A DNA stretch of 64,000 nt from Acidobacteriota bacterium. Its GTDB lineage: Bacteria > Acidobacteriota > Terriglobia > Bryobacterales > Bryobacteraceae. The stretch spans positions 1 through 64,000 of the forward strand of contig JANXSF010000008.1 in assembly GCA_025352795.1 (NCBI GenBank), in the 5' to 3' direction. The position numbers were made by a program, and so were the translations under genes. Positions 52,410-60,730 of this stretch are shown here, one piece after another (within the stretch, counting starts at the first letter, position 1; every line of letters starts with the position of its first letter). The notes beneath the pieces are model-generated. The model worked only from the letters and a program-made list of their open reading frames with translations. It searched no databases and was not told the origin of the DNA.

Positions 52410-53363
52410 ATGAGAATTCAATTTATACATGCAGCATTCCTTTTGCTATTGGCGATTCCAGAAGCTCTGACCGCCCAGCCACAGCGACCTCCTCCAACTG
52501 ATCCATCGCCGCAAACAAGCCCTAGAAAAAAGCGGCTTCTGGCCATTGGCGATGCCCAGACATATGGCTTTCAGCATGAGTCGGTGTCCCACGCGTTGGC
52601 TGTCATTGAACGGCTTGGTCGCGATTCCGGCATCTATGAAACCACCATTCGCACTGATGCTCAATTACTAACCAAGCACCCCGTTATTCTGGCCAATGGA
52701 AAATCTCGAAACATTAAAAACTTGAATGACTTTGACGCAGTGTTCTTTTATACCGCCGGTAATCCGGTGATGAGCGATCAACAAAAAGCTGATTTTCTCT
52801 CGTTCATCAAAGAAGACGGAAAAGGCTTTATTGGGGGGCACAGCGCCACTACAACGTTTTATGAGTGGCCTGAATTCGGTTCTATGATTGGGGGCTATTT
52901 CGATGATCACCCATGGGGTGTCTTCGATGCTCCGGTGATTGTGGAAGATCCTAACTTTCCAGCGATGAAAGCCTTCCCCCGCAGCTTCACCCTGCGTGAC
53001 GAAATCTATCAACTGAAAGCACCCTATTCGCGCGATAAAGTACGCGTCCTGGCACGGCTGGATGCAAGTAAGTTAGATCTGAAGAATCCTCGCGTCCATC
53101 GCACCGATAAAGATTTCCCTGTCGCCTGGGCCGCTCAAGTGGGTAAGGGACGCGTGTTCAATTCGTCCATCGGCCATCCCGACGCATCGTGGGATCGCCC
53201 TGATGTGCAGACAATGTGGCTGGAAGCGATCAAGTGGGCCATGGGATTAACCAACGCTGACGTGACTCCGCGTCCGCTGTCCGCATCCCTACCCACACAA
53301 ACACCAACGACCGCCGCTGTGAAAGAGCGCTTTGCCGATGAGATTGAACTCTATCTCAAATAG
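52410..53363 (+). CDS. Secreted ThuA-like protein, ending at an in-frame TAG
   Basis: A 317-residue exported protein (MRIQFIHAAFLLLLAIPEALTAQ) with a ThuA-like class I glutamine-amidotransferase fold: KKRLLAIGDAQTYGFQHESV, DFDAVFFYTAGNPVMSDQQK, DGKGFIGGHSATTTFYEW, GGYFDDHPWG and KGRVFNSSIGHPDASW. ThuA domains occur with secreted sugar-processing enzymes. The last 15 residues (ERFADEIELYLK) are already the first helix of an SGNH hydrolase domain that continues in the same frame beyond TAG 53361-53363. The gene therefore looks like a ThuA-SGNH fusion cut by a nonsense codon. Confidence 0.85.
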   Translation: MRIQFIHAAFLLLLAIPEALTAQPQRPPPTDPSPQTSPRKKRLLAIGDAQTYGFQHESVSHALAVIERLGRDSGIYETTIRTDAQLLTKHPVILANGKSRNIKNLNDFDAVFFYTAGNPVMSDQQKADFLSFIKEDGKGFIGGHSATTTFYEWPEFGSMIGGYFDDHPWGVFDAPVIVEDPNFPAMKAFPRSFTLRDEIYQLKAPYSRDKVRVLARLDASKLDLKNPRVHRTDKDFPVAWAAQVGKGRVFNSSIGHPDASWDRPDVQTMWLEAIKWAMGLTNADVTPRPLSASLPTQTPTTAAVKERFADEIELYLK

Positions 53364-54008
53364 GATCAGACGAATCCGCCGCCACAGAATGGGATCCTAT
53401 TCATTGGCAGCAGTATCTTCCGCCGCTGGACGAATCTCAAGGCACAGATGGCTCCGCTGCCAGTTTTCAATCGTGCGTTCGGTGGATCGCAAACGCCTGA
53501 ACTTTTGCACTACATGGACAAGATTGTACTGCCATATTCACCCAAAATGATTGTCTACTACTGCGGAAGCAACGATGTTGGCGCAGGTCGATCCGCTGAA
53601 CAGATTGCCGATGGCTTCCGTCAGTTCGTAGCGCGAGTGCAGCAGCAATCGCCCATCACCAAGATCTTTTATGTTTCCATTAATCGCGCGCCACAAAAGC
53701 AAGATAAGTGGGATGTGGTGGATGCTGCCAATTCCTCAGTGAAAGCATTTTGCTCGCAAGACAAACGGTTGGAATACATTGATGTCAATCCGGCACTTTT
53801 TGATGCGACAGGCCAAGCTCGTCTGGATCGTTATCTGCCCGACAAGCTTCATTTCAAAGCGCCCGCATACAATGATTTCACCGCCATTATCAAGCCTGTG
53901 ATCGAAAAGCCTGGCAGGAATTGCAAAGACCCTAAATCGCCAATTACTTTTCGGCCTTCGACTTATCGTAATGTCCCAGCCCGGGCTTATAGCTCTTCTC
54001 GTCGATAA
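53364..54008 (+). pseudogene. SGNH/GDSL hydrolase domain separated from ThuA by TAG
   Basis: Directly after the TAG, in the same frame, the sequence reads DQTNPPPQNGILFIGSSIFRRW: block I of SGNH hydrolases with the nucleophile Ser in GSS. The domain goes on with FNRAFGGSQTPELLHYMD, VYYCGSNDVGAG (block III, GxND) and KLHFKAPAYNDF (block V His). The first in-frame canonical start after the stop is ATG 53448, beyond block I, so an active hydrolase cannot be made without readthrough. The C-terminal 35 residues overlap the ech gene on the other strand and look unlike the family. Confidence 0.8.
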
Positions 54009-54803
54009 ATTGCCGGATGCCTTCCTTTCTCCCTTCCGTCTTATCATGCGAATTGGCCGCTTCCTGCGCACGAATCAGGAAATCTTCGGCATTGTCATAC
54101 GTCATTTCCATGGATCGCCGCACAGCATCTTTGGTTGCCTTCAACGCCACCCAATTCTTTTGCAGTAGCTTTTGTGCCACCTCCGTAACCCGACCCTCCA
54201 GTTCCACCAATGGCATGGATTCATTTACCAAACCGACACGAGCCGCCGTCTGCCCATCCATCGTTTCGCCAAGCAGTGCATGATACATGGCCGTGCGCAT
54301 TGGCATCAATGTGGTGGCCACTTTCGTCGCACACCCGCCGGGTAGAATTCCCCAATTAATTTCCGACAATCCAAACTGAGCTTCATTGGCACAGAACGCC
54401 AAATCACAGCCGAATAACGGTCCGTATCCGCCGCCAAACACCAACCATTCACCATTGCGATGGTTGTTTTCTGATACCAGCGCAATCGCCTCCACCAGCC
54501 GTATGCTTCACTCTGGGCCTTTCGGATACCGCGCATTCCTTGGGCTTCTGTCTCACGAAAATATTCTTTCAGGTCCATGCCTGCGGACCATGCCGCACCT
54601 TCGCCTTTCAGAACAAGCACCCCCACATCATCGCGAAATTCCAGTTCGTCCAGAACTTCCATCATCCGACGATTGAGCTTGGGATTCATGCAATTGCGCT
54701 TTTCCGGACGATTGAAACTCACCCAGGCAATGCCGTTGCTCACAGTATAGGCAACCGTATCTTTCTCGTCACTCTCTTCTTTCTCTTTTTTCTCAGTTGC
54801 CAA
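53944..54803 (-). pseudogene. ech: Feruloyl/hydroxycinnamoyl-CoA hydratase-lyase with frameshift
   Basis: Two overlapping minus-strand frames together make one crotonase of the p-hydroxycinnamoyl-CoA hydratase/lyase type, which turns feruloyl-CoA into vanillin and acetyl-CoA. The 5' frame (54803 to about 54438) runs to TTIAMVNGWC. The 3' frame resumes at GGGYGPLFGCDLAFCANEAQFGLSEINWGILPGG. One base is missing in the expected Phe codon at about 54436-54438 (TGT TT- GGC GGC). The remaining family features, AAWSAGMDLKEYF and ATKDAVRRSMEMTYDNAEDFL, are intact. It leads the aromatic operon's last pair with vdh. Likely a recent lesion or a sequence error. Confidence 0.85.
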
Positions 54804-54817
54804 TTTGATCTCCTCCC

Positions 54818-56218
54818 TTAAATCGGATAATGACCCGGTTGAGTCTCAATGGTGATCCAGCGCAGTTCAGTAAAGGCGTCGATTCCTGCCTTCCCTCCAA
54901 ACCTTCCATACCCCGATGCCTTCACTCCACCAAAGGGCATTTGCGCTTCGTCATGAACGGTCGGTCCGTTAATGTGGCAGATGCCTGACTTGATCTGCTT
55001 TGCCACTTGCAAGCCTCGGGCTATGTCAGCCGTAAAGATTGAGGCCGCCAAACCGTATTCGGTATCGTTGGCCAGGCGGATCGCCTCTGCCTCATCCTTG
55101 GCCCGAATCACTGCAACCACTGGACCAAAGCTTTCTTCGCGGAACAGTCGCATGGTCGGCGTAACATGATCCACCACTGTTGCGGGCATCAACACACCGT
55201 TCGATGGTCCTCCGGTCAACAGCACCGCGCCGTTGCTCACTGCATCGGCCACCAGGCCTTCCACACGCAGCACTGCTTTCCGATCCACAACCGCACCCAG
55301 GGCAGCCTTACCTTCACGCGGATCGCCTACGGCAAGTGACGCTGCCTTCACTTTGAACTTCGCAGCAAACGCATCTGCCACTGCATCCACTACGATGATC
55401 CGCTCGGTAGACATGCAGATTTGCCCCTGGTTCATGAACGCACCAAAAGCCGCCGCCTTCACCGCCTCATCCAGATCTGCATCTTTCAACACAATCAACG
55501 GAGCTTTGCCACCAAGTTCCAGCAGCACAGGCTTCAAATGTTCTGCCGCACGCTTCGCCACAATGCGACCCACAGCAGTGGAACCTGTGAAATTGATGCG
55601 TCGCACGGCGGGATGGTCAATCAATGCACCCACAACATCGGCAGCATCTTCCGGAGCGTTGGTCACAATGTTCACCACTCCATCCGGGAAATCTGCTTCC
55701 TTGAACGCTTCTACAATCAAACTATGTGTTCGTGGACAAATTTCAGAAGCTTTCAGGATCACAGTGTTCCCGCAAGCCAGCGGTACGGCAATGGCCCGCG
55801 CGCCCAGAACCACAGGCCCATTCCAAGGTGCAATTCCCAAGATGACTCCAACCGGTTCTCGCAGTGCCATGGCAATGCAACCGGGCTTGTCAGAAGGAAT
55901 CACCTCGCCACCAATTTGAGTGGTCAGCGCAGCAGCTTCGCGGATCATCTCCGCTGCCAGTGCGACGTTGAACATTGCCCAGCCTTTGGTTGATCCAGTT
56001 TCGCTCATCATCGCTTCAGCGAATTCCCCAGCTTTTGCAGCCAAGATGGATGCCGCTTTGTTCAGCAGTTCACGACGTGCATTTGGGCCCAGCGCAGACC
56101 ACGCCGCCAGTGCGAGGTTCGCCTTGTCTGCAACCTGCCCCGCTTCAATCGCCGACATTGCGTGCGACGTGGATGCAACTTCACCCGTCAATGGGTTGAT
56201 ACGGTCAAAAGTCTTCAT
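54818..56218 (-). CDS. vdh: Aldehyde dehydrogenase, probable vanillin dehydrogenase
   Basis: A 466-residue NAD(P)-dependent aldehyde dehydrogenase. The general base Glu234 is in LLELGGKAP and the nucleophile Cys268 in GQICMST. PWNGPVVLGARAIAVPLACGNTVILKASE and FTGSTAVGR bind the cofactor. GICHINGPTVHDEAQMPFGGVKASGYGRFGG is typical of the vanillin/salicylaldehyde dehydrogenase group. It is adjacent to the ech gene whose product is vanillin, which supports vanillin to vanillate oxidation. Specificity from sequence alone is not certain. Confidence 0.87.
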   Translation of the reverse strand: MKTFDRINPLTGEVASTSHAMSAIEAGQVADKANLALAAWSALGPNARRELLNKAASILAAKAGEFAEAMMSETGSTKGWAMFNVALAAEMIREAAALTTQIGGEVIPSDKPGCIAMALREPVGVILGIAPWNGPVVLGARAIAVPLACGNTVILKASEICPRTHSLIVEAFKEADFPDGVVNIVTNAPEDAADVVGALIDHPAVRRINFTGSTAVGRIVAKRAAEHLKPVLLELGGKAPLIVLKDADLDEAVKAAAFGAFMNQGQICMSTERIIVVDAVADAFAAKFKVKAASLAVGDPREGKAALGAVVDRKAVLRVEGLVADAVSNGAVLLTGGPSNGVLMPATVVDHVTPTMRLFREESFGPVVAVIRAKDEAEAIRLANDTEYGLAASIFTADIARGLQVAKQIKSGICHINGPTVHDEAQMPFGGVKASGYGRFGGKAGIDAFTELRWITIETQPGHYPI

Positions 56219-57387
56219 GTTTTCCTTTGTTCTTCTAAACGTCGTTCTTCATCGATGGCGGTGTGAAAACCGGTATTTGCCGCAGGCACGCCTGCATAAA
56301 TCGCCACTTGCAACAGGACCTCTTTCAGATCGGTCAGCTCCAGTTCACTGGCCAGACCAGTACGAACGTGCAGCCGAAACTCTTCCCAACGTCCCAGTGA
56401 CGCAGTCATCGCCAGCACCAGCAGACGCCTGACTCGCAGATCAAGACCGGGCCTGGTCCACACCGTTCCCCAAGCGTAGCGAGTGATCATCTGTTGAAAA
56501 TCGCTTGTAAAATCAGTAGTCCCAGCAATCGATCTGTCCACATGCGCGTTGCCCAACACAGCTCGACGGACGCTCAACCCGGCATCGGATACATCGTCAG
56601 CCATTGCCGGAAGTAGAAAATCGAACAGTGCCGCAGAGAATGCAGAAGGACGTTCCACATTCGATAAATGCGCCGCATCCAGCATCAATACGCCAGCGCC
56701 AACGATGCCTTCAAACAGCACTTCTCCATGACCCGCATAGGGAGTGGAAATATCCTGCAAACCGGCAATCACAAGCGTTGGTACTTTGATGTCTGCAAGC
56801 AGTGTGCAGTGGTCCATGTCGCGGATGGCCGCGCAACATCCTGCGTAACCCACAGGGTTGGTTTGGCGCAACACGGTACGAATCGATTCCACCGTGGCGT
56901 TTGGTGAATCCAACATGCGTCCACAAAAGAATCGCTCCATCACCGTTTTGTGAACGGCCCTCATTCCTTGTTTTAAGACACTCGTTCGCCGCGTCTCAAA
57001 CAGATTTGGATTGTCCACTTTTGGTGATGTATTGGCCAGGACAAGCCCTGACAAAAGCTCGCCTGCATTGGCTCCCAGCCACTGCCCAATCATTCCGCCC
57101 AGCGATAAACCGCAGTATGCAAAACGTTCCCGCTTCGCTGCCTTCACCGCCGCAAGTACATCACCTCCTAACTCAGCAATTGTGTAGTCGCCAGTAGGAG
57201 CATCTGATGCACCATGACCACGAAGGTCCAGGCGCAGCACCTGAAACCGGGTTAACATAGCGGGCATTTGCAGGTCCCACATGCCATGATCGGTGCCTAA
57301 CGAATGCACCAGAACCAGCAGGGGCTTACTGGCCAAGCCCTCCAGACGATAGTAAATTCGGCAGCCGTTGGAATCAACAAAAGGCAT
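56215..57387 (-). CDS. pcaL: Bifunctional 3-oxoadipate enol-lactonase / 4-carboxymuconolactone decarboxylase
   Basis: A 390-residue fusion of PcaD and PcaC. Residues 1 to about 260 are an alpha/beta hydrolase: LVLVHSLGTDHGMWD, LDLRGHGASD, nucleophile Ser95 in GLSLGG, and the late AAHLSNVERP His. Residues about 265-390 are the decarboxylase: RRAVLGNAHVDRS, TRYAWGTVWTRPGLDLRVRRLLVLA and LLQVAIYAGVPAANTGFH. Together they decarboxylate 4-carboxymuconolactone and hydrolyse the enol-lactone to 3-oxoadipate. Such PcaL fusions are known in actinobacteria and others. It overlaps vdh by 4 bp. Confidence 0.93.
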   Translation of the reverse strand: MPFVDSNGCRIYYRLEGLASKPLLVLVHSLGTDHGMWDLQMPAMLTRFQVLRLDLRGHGASDAPTGDYTIAELGGDVLAAVKAAKRERFAYCGLSLGGMIGQWLGANAGELLSGLVLANTSPKVDNPNLFETRRTSVLKQGMRAVHKTVMERFFCGRMLDSPNATVESIRTVLRQTNPVGYAGCCAAIRDMDHCTLLADIKVPTLVIAGLQDISTPYAGHGEVLFEGIVGAGVLMLDAAHLSNVERPSAFSAALFDFLLPAMADDVSDAGLSVRRAVLGNAHVDRSIAGTTDFTSDFQQMITRYAWGTVWTRPGLDLRVRRLLVLAMTASLGRWEEFRLHVRTGLASELELTDLKEVLLQVAIYAGVPAANTGFHTAIDEERRLEEQRKT

Positions 57388-57390
57388 CTA

Positions 57391-58671
57391 TTATTCCTTC
57401 CCTTCTAGGAGCCGCAACCGGAAGATTTCGGCACTACCCAAATAATCTGCGGGCTCACGCAATCCTGGAATATCTGGCGGTGACCCCGTCATCCGCACCG
57501 CTTCATCCACTTCCTTGTGAGCTGCATCCCGACCAATTTCCGACGCTCGTAACATCATAGCTTTTTCAGCAAAAACTGCTCCTTCCGTCGACTCAATATT
57601 GCTCCGCATTCTTGTCGCATCCACAATTAACCCATCAGTCACTTCGGCCATCGATTCCGCCGCCACACCTGCCGATTGCACAATCCCCTGCACCGTGGTC
57701 CATTCCGATTGCCACCCACCCACAGCCCGTTCGTGTTCCTGCAACATGCCCGATAGGAAATTAGACATCAGGCCCGGCGTGCGCTTGGCCGCCGCAATCG
57801 TCAGCATACAAGCAGTGGGATTCCGTTTGTGAGGCATGGTGGAAGATCCGCCTCTTCCGTTGCCTCCCGGCTCAGCCGCTTCGCCAACTTCGTATTGCAT
57901 CAGCAAAGCAATGTCCAGCGCCATCTTGCCCAGGCTCGCCGTATAAATACTCAGTGCCGCCATCAATGCTGCCAGTCGATCCCTATGCCCATGCCACGGA
58001 CCGTCGGGGCACTTCAAATTCAGTTCCACGGCCAGCACGTCACTCACCGCCATGCCCTTGTCTCCTAATGCCGCAAGGGTCCCACTGGCCCCGCCAAACT
58101 GCAAGTACGCTGCCTCATCGAAACGACTTTCCACTCGCCGCCAGCCGCGCCGCACAGCAGCCAACCAACCCGCAGCCTTCAATCCAAACGTGATCGGTGG
58201 TGCCGGTTGCAACAAGGTGCGCCCCAGCATTACGGTGTTGCTGTGTTCATTGGAAATCCTCCGCAGTGCTTGCAAAATACGTTGATGGTCACGTTCCAAT
58301 ATTTTTCGACATTGGCCCAACAGCAGCACCATGCACGTGTCAATGACGTCCTGACTAGTTGCACCCCAATGCACAAATCCCGATGCCGCAGCGTTCTGCG
58401 CACGAACCGCTTCGGTCAGCATGCGGACCATTGGGATAGCTGGCGTTCCAGCTCGAAAAGATTCGCGTACCAGTCTAGGAATATCAAAACTTTGGGCCAT
58501 GGCCGCTTGGGTAATCACCCTTGCGGCATCGGCTGGAATCAATGCCACTTGCGCTTCAGCCTTGGCCAGCGCCCCTTCGAAGCGCAGCATGGTCTGCAAA
58601 ACAACCTCATCAGAGAAAATTTCCGATAAGGCTTCCGTTGCCGCCAAGCTGTCGATCAATCGAGTAGACAT
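57391..58671 (-). CDS. pcaB: 3-carboxy-cis,cis-muconate cycloisomerase
   Basis: A 426-residue member of the fumarase/argininosuccinase superfamily. The superfamily signature GGSSTMPHKRNP is at about 274-285, and GFVHWGATSQDVIDT and the HTH-like LGRTLLQPAPPITFGLKAAGW are typical of PcaB. It cyclises 3-carboxymuconate to 4-carboxymuconolactone. It sits between pcaG and pcaL, with 3 bp to pcaL. Confidence 0.94.
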   Translation of the reverse strand: MSTRLIDSLAATEALSEIFSDEVVLQTMLRFEGALAKAEAQVALIPADAARVITQAAMAQSFDIPRLVRESFRAGTPAIPMVRMLTEAVRAQNAAASGFVHWGATSQDVIDTCMVLLLGQCRKILERDHQRILQALRRISNEHSNTVMLGRTLLQPAPPITFGLKAAGWLAAVRRGWRRVESRFDEAAYLQFGGASGTLAALGDKGMAVSDVLAVELNLKCPDGPWHGHRDRLAALMAALSIYTASLGKMALDIALLMQYEVGEAAEPGGNGRGGSSTMPHKRNPTACMLTIAAAKRTPGLMSNFLSGMLQEHERAVGGWQSEWTTVQGIVQSAGVAAESMAEVTDGLIVDATRMRSNIESTEGAVFAEKAMMLRASEIGRDAAHKEVDEAVRMTGSPPDIPGLREPADYLGSAEIFRLRLLEGKE

Positions 58672-58689
58672 GAATTGATCTTATACGTC

Positions 58690-59253
58690 TTATAAATCAA
58701 AAAAGACAGTTTCTGCTTCCCCTTGCAAACGAATCTCAATAGACCACGTATTCGCCTGCCCCGGAGTTGGCTTGGCCATCAGCGTAGTTCGTCGATCCTC
58801 AGGTACCAGAGCCAGCACCGGATCATTGGCATTCAAAGCCTCGCCATCGAAATAAACGCGCGTGTGCAACTGCTTCAAAAGTCCTCGCGCAAACACCGCC
58901 ACATTAATATGCGGTGCCTGCAATCCGCCGCAGGAACCCGGCTTTACCGTTTCAAAAATACACGTGCCATTGGAATCTGTCTCCAGCCGACCGAAGCCAC
59001 AAAAGTTGGGGTCAGCATTGCAGGATTGAGAATCCAACGCATGCCCATACCGGCCATGTGCATCAGCCTGCCACAGTTCAATCATGGAATCAGCCGGTGT
59101 TGGAGCACCCTCACCATCCACCACTCGGAACACTAACCGCAAGCGTTCTCCCTGTGCACCCTCGCCAGCTAAAATCCCCAATGCGGCATTGGTGGTAAGT
59201 GCATAGTGGAAAAACGGACCCACCGTTTGGGAGGCACTCGGTGTCAAATTCAT
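58690..59253 (-). CDS. pcaG: Protocatechuate 3,4-dioxygenase alpha subunit
   Basis: A 187-residue intradiol dioxygenase subunit. LTPSASQTVGPFFHYAL is the classic N-terminus, followed by MIELWQADAHGRYGHALD and LQAPHINVAVFARGLLKQLHTRVYFDGE. It lacks the full set of iron ligands, as alpha subunits do, and lines the active site of the (alpha-beta-Fe) complex. It overlaps the beta-subunit gene upstream by 4 bp. Confidence 0.94.
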   Translation of the reverse strand: MNLTPSASQTVGPFFHYALTTNAALGILAGEGAQGERLRLVFRVVDGEGAPTPADSMIELWQADAHGRYGHALDSQSCNADPNFCGFGRLETDSNGTCIFETVKPGSCGGLQAPHINVAVFARGLLKQLHTRVYFDGEALNANDPVLALVPEDRRTTLMAKPTPGQANTWSIEIRLQGEAETVFFDL

Positions 59254-59954
59254 TTCCCGTGCTCCTCAAACGGAGTAGCTTTCCGTCCCCTTAATACAAT
59301 GTCGAAACGATACCCCAACGCCCATTCCGGCTCGGTCATCGACAAATCAAATTGCGACACTAACCGCTCCTGCGCATCTTTGTCGCGAACGGAATGCAGC
59401 ACCGGATCAAGCTGCAGAAGAGGATCGTTTGGAAAGTACATCTGCGTCACCAGGCGAGACACAAATGCTGTCCCAAACAACGAAAAATGAATGTGCGCTG
59501 GTCGCCATGCGTTGTGATGATTTCGCCAAGGGTACGCACCAGGCTTGATTGTCACAAACCGGTAATTTCCATCCTGGTCGGTAATCATCCGTCCAGCACC
59601 AAGAAAGTTTGGATCCAGCGGCGCCGGATGATTGTCCCGCTTGTGTTGATAGCGCCCTGCTGCATTGGCTTGCCATAGTTCAACCATGGCGTTGGGCACG
59701 CCTTTGCCATCTTCGTCCAGAATTCGACCCGCCACAATAATCCGCTCACCCTGTGGCGGCTCCGCAAAGTGCAATGTTAAATCGTTGTCCGTTGGGCCAA
59801 TCGGATTGTGCCCGTAAACTGGGCCTGTCAGTTCGCTGAGGGTGTGCGGTAACGCAATTAACGGTCGCAAGGGCGCGCGTACGATGGTGGACTTGTAGCC
59901 TGGGCTTAAAAACTCTGGTTGGCTGCCGGGTTTCATTCTGGGGTATTCATTCAT
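59250..59954 (-). CDS. pcaH: Protocatechuate 3,4-dioxygenase beta subunit
   Basis: A 234-residue catalytic subunit that opens the ring of protocatechuate between its hydroxyls. The iron ligands are visible: Tyr102 (AAGRYQH), Tyr141 (PGAYPWRNH), His154 and His156 (RPAHIHFSLFG). LGAGRMITDQDGNYRFVTIKPG is a family stretch. It is encoded upstream of pcaG. Its own start overlaps the end of pcaJ by 4 bp. Confidence 0.95.
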   Translation of the reverse strand: MNEYPRMKPGSQPEFLSPGYKSTIVRAPLRPLIALPHTLSELTGPVYGHNPIGPTDNDLTLHFAEPPQGERIIVAGRILDEDGKGVPNAMVELWQANAAGRYQHKRDNHPAPLDPNFLGAGRMITDQDGNYRFVTIKPGAYPWRNHHNAWRPAHIHFSLFGTAFVSRLVTQMYFPNDPLLQLDPVLHSVRDKDAQERLVSQFDLSMTEPEWALGYRFDIVLRGRKATPFEEHGK

Positions 59955-60730
59955 TCGTGTCCTCCGTCGGAACCGTGCGCCTTCGCTGTACGCGCCAGTA
60001 GATCTCGCAACACTTCCAATTCATCTTTGCCTGGTGGCACAGTTTCAGTCACTTCCTCAGCGAACTGCATTGGCCAACCAGTGGCTTCCACAACCTGCTC
60101 ACGACTGATCCCAGGGTGCAGACTAGTCACCATCATCTCACTGGTTTCAGGGTCGGGTCGTAGAATACACAAATCACTTACCAGCAGTGCTGGACCCTTG
60201 GTTTTGAAACCTAAGTCACGTCGTTCACGTCAGGTCCGCCCATGCCCCAATGAGGTTAAAAAATCCAACTGCTTCACAAAACTACGAGCCCCTTGCCGCA
60301 TGATGATGAAGATCTGCCCACATCCAGTGGCTATCTCCGTTGCGCCGCCGCTACCTGGTAATCGAACTTTCGGTTTAGCATAAGGTCCAATCACCGTGCT
60401 GTTCAGATTCGCAAACCGATCTACCTGAGCACCACCTAAGAAGCCTACTGAAATACGACCACCCTGCAACCAGTAGCGGAAAATCTCTGGCACCGAAACA
60501 GTTGTCAAAGCGGTTTCGCACAACTCACCATCGCCAATAGAAAGGGGCAGCACTTCTGGCTTTGTCTTCAACGTACCCGATTCATAAATCAACTTGATGT
60601 GCGGCGCATGAGTCAGCCTTGCCAGGTTGCACGCCGCCGATGGCAACCCGATTCCAACAAAACAAACATCCTCATTCTTCAGCGCCCGAGCTGCGGCAAC
60701 GGTCATCATTTCAGTAGGAGTGTAGGTCAT
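59951..60730 (-). pseudogene. pcaJ: 3-oxoacid CoA-transferase subunit B with internal TGA
   Basis: From ATG 60730 (overlapping pcaI) the frame encodes 258 residues but for one TGA at 60230-60232. The first part has the family's core: CFVGIGLPSAACNLARLTHAP, LIYESGTLKTKP and LPGSGGATEIATGCGQIFIIM, ending SLGHGRT. After the TGA, in the same frame, it continues RERRDLGFKTKGPALLVSDL to the end without gaps. Relatives have a Gly here, so GGA to TGA is the simplest change. The enzyme would activate 3-oxoadipate with CoA from succinyl-CoA. A truncated product would lose about a third of the subunit. Confidence 0.85.

Noticed and set aside
25540-53363. TAG recoded as a sense codon in this organism
   Set aside because: Many normal genes here end in TAG (for example at 9010, 10696, 19637, 21618, 22348, 30495, 35109, 42583), with no extended frame or family-like sequence beyond, so the two internal TAGs are local events.
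55233-55919. 228-codon plus-strand frame opposite the aldehyde dehydrogenase
   Set aside because: Its low-complexity Ala/Ser/Thr translation mirrors the opposite coding strand; no start signal or family resemblance.
60230-60232. Selenocysteine at the pcaJ TGA
   Set aside because: CoA-transferase subunit B has glycine here and no redox role; no selenocysteine insertion hairpin is obvious just after the codon.
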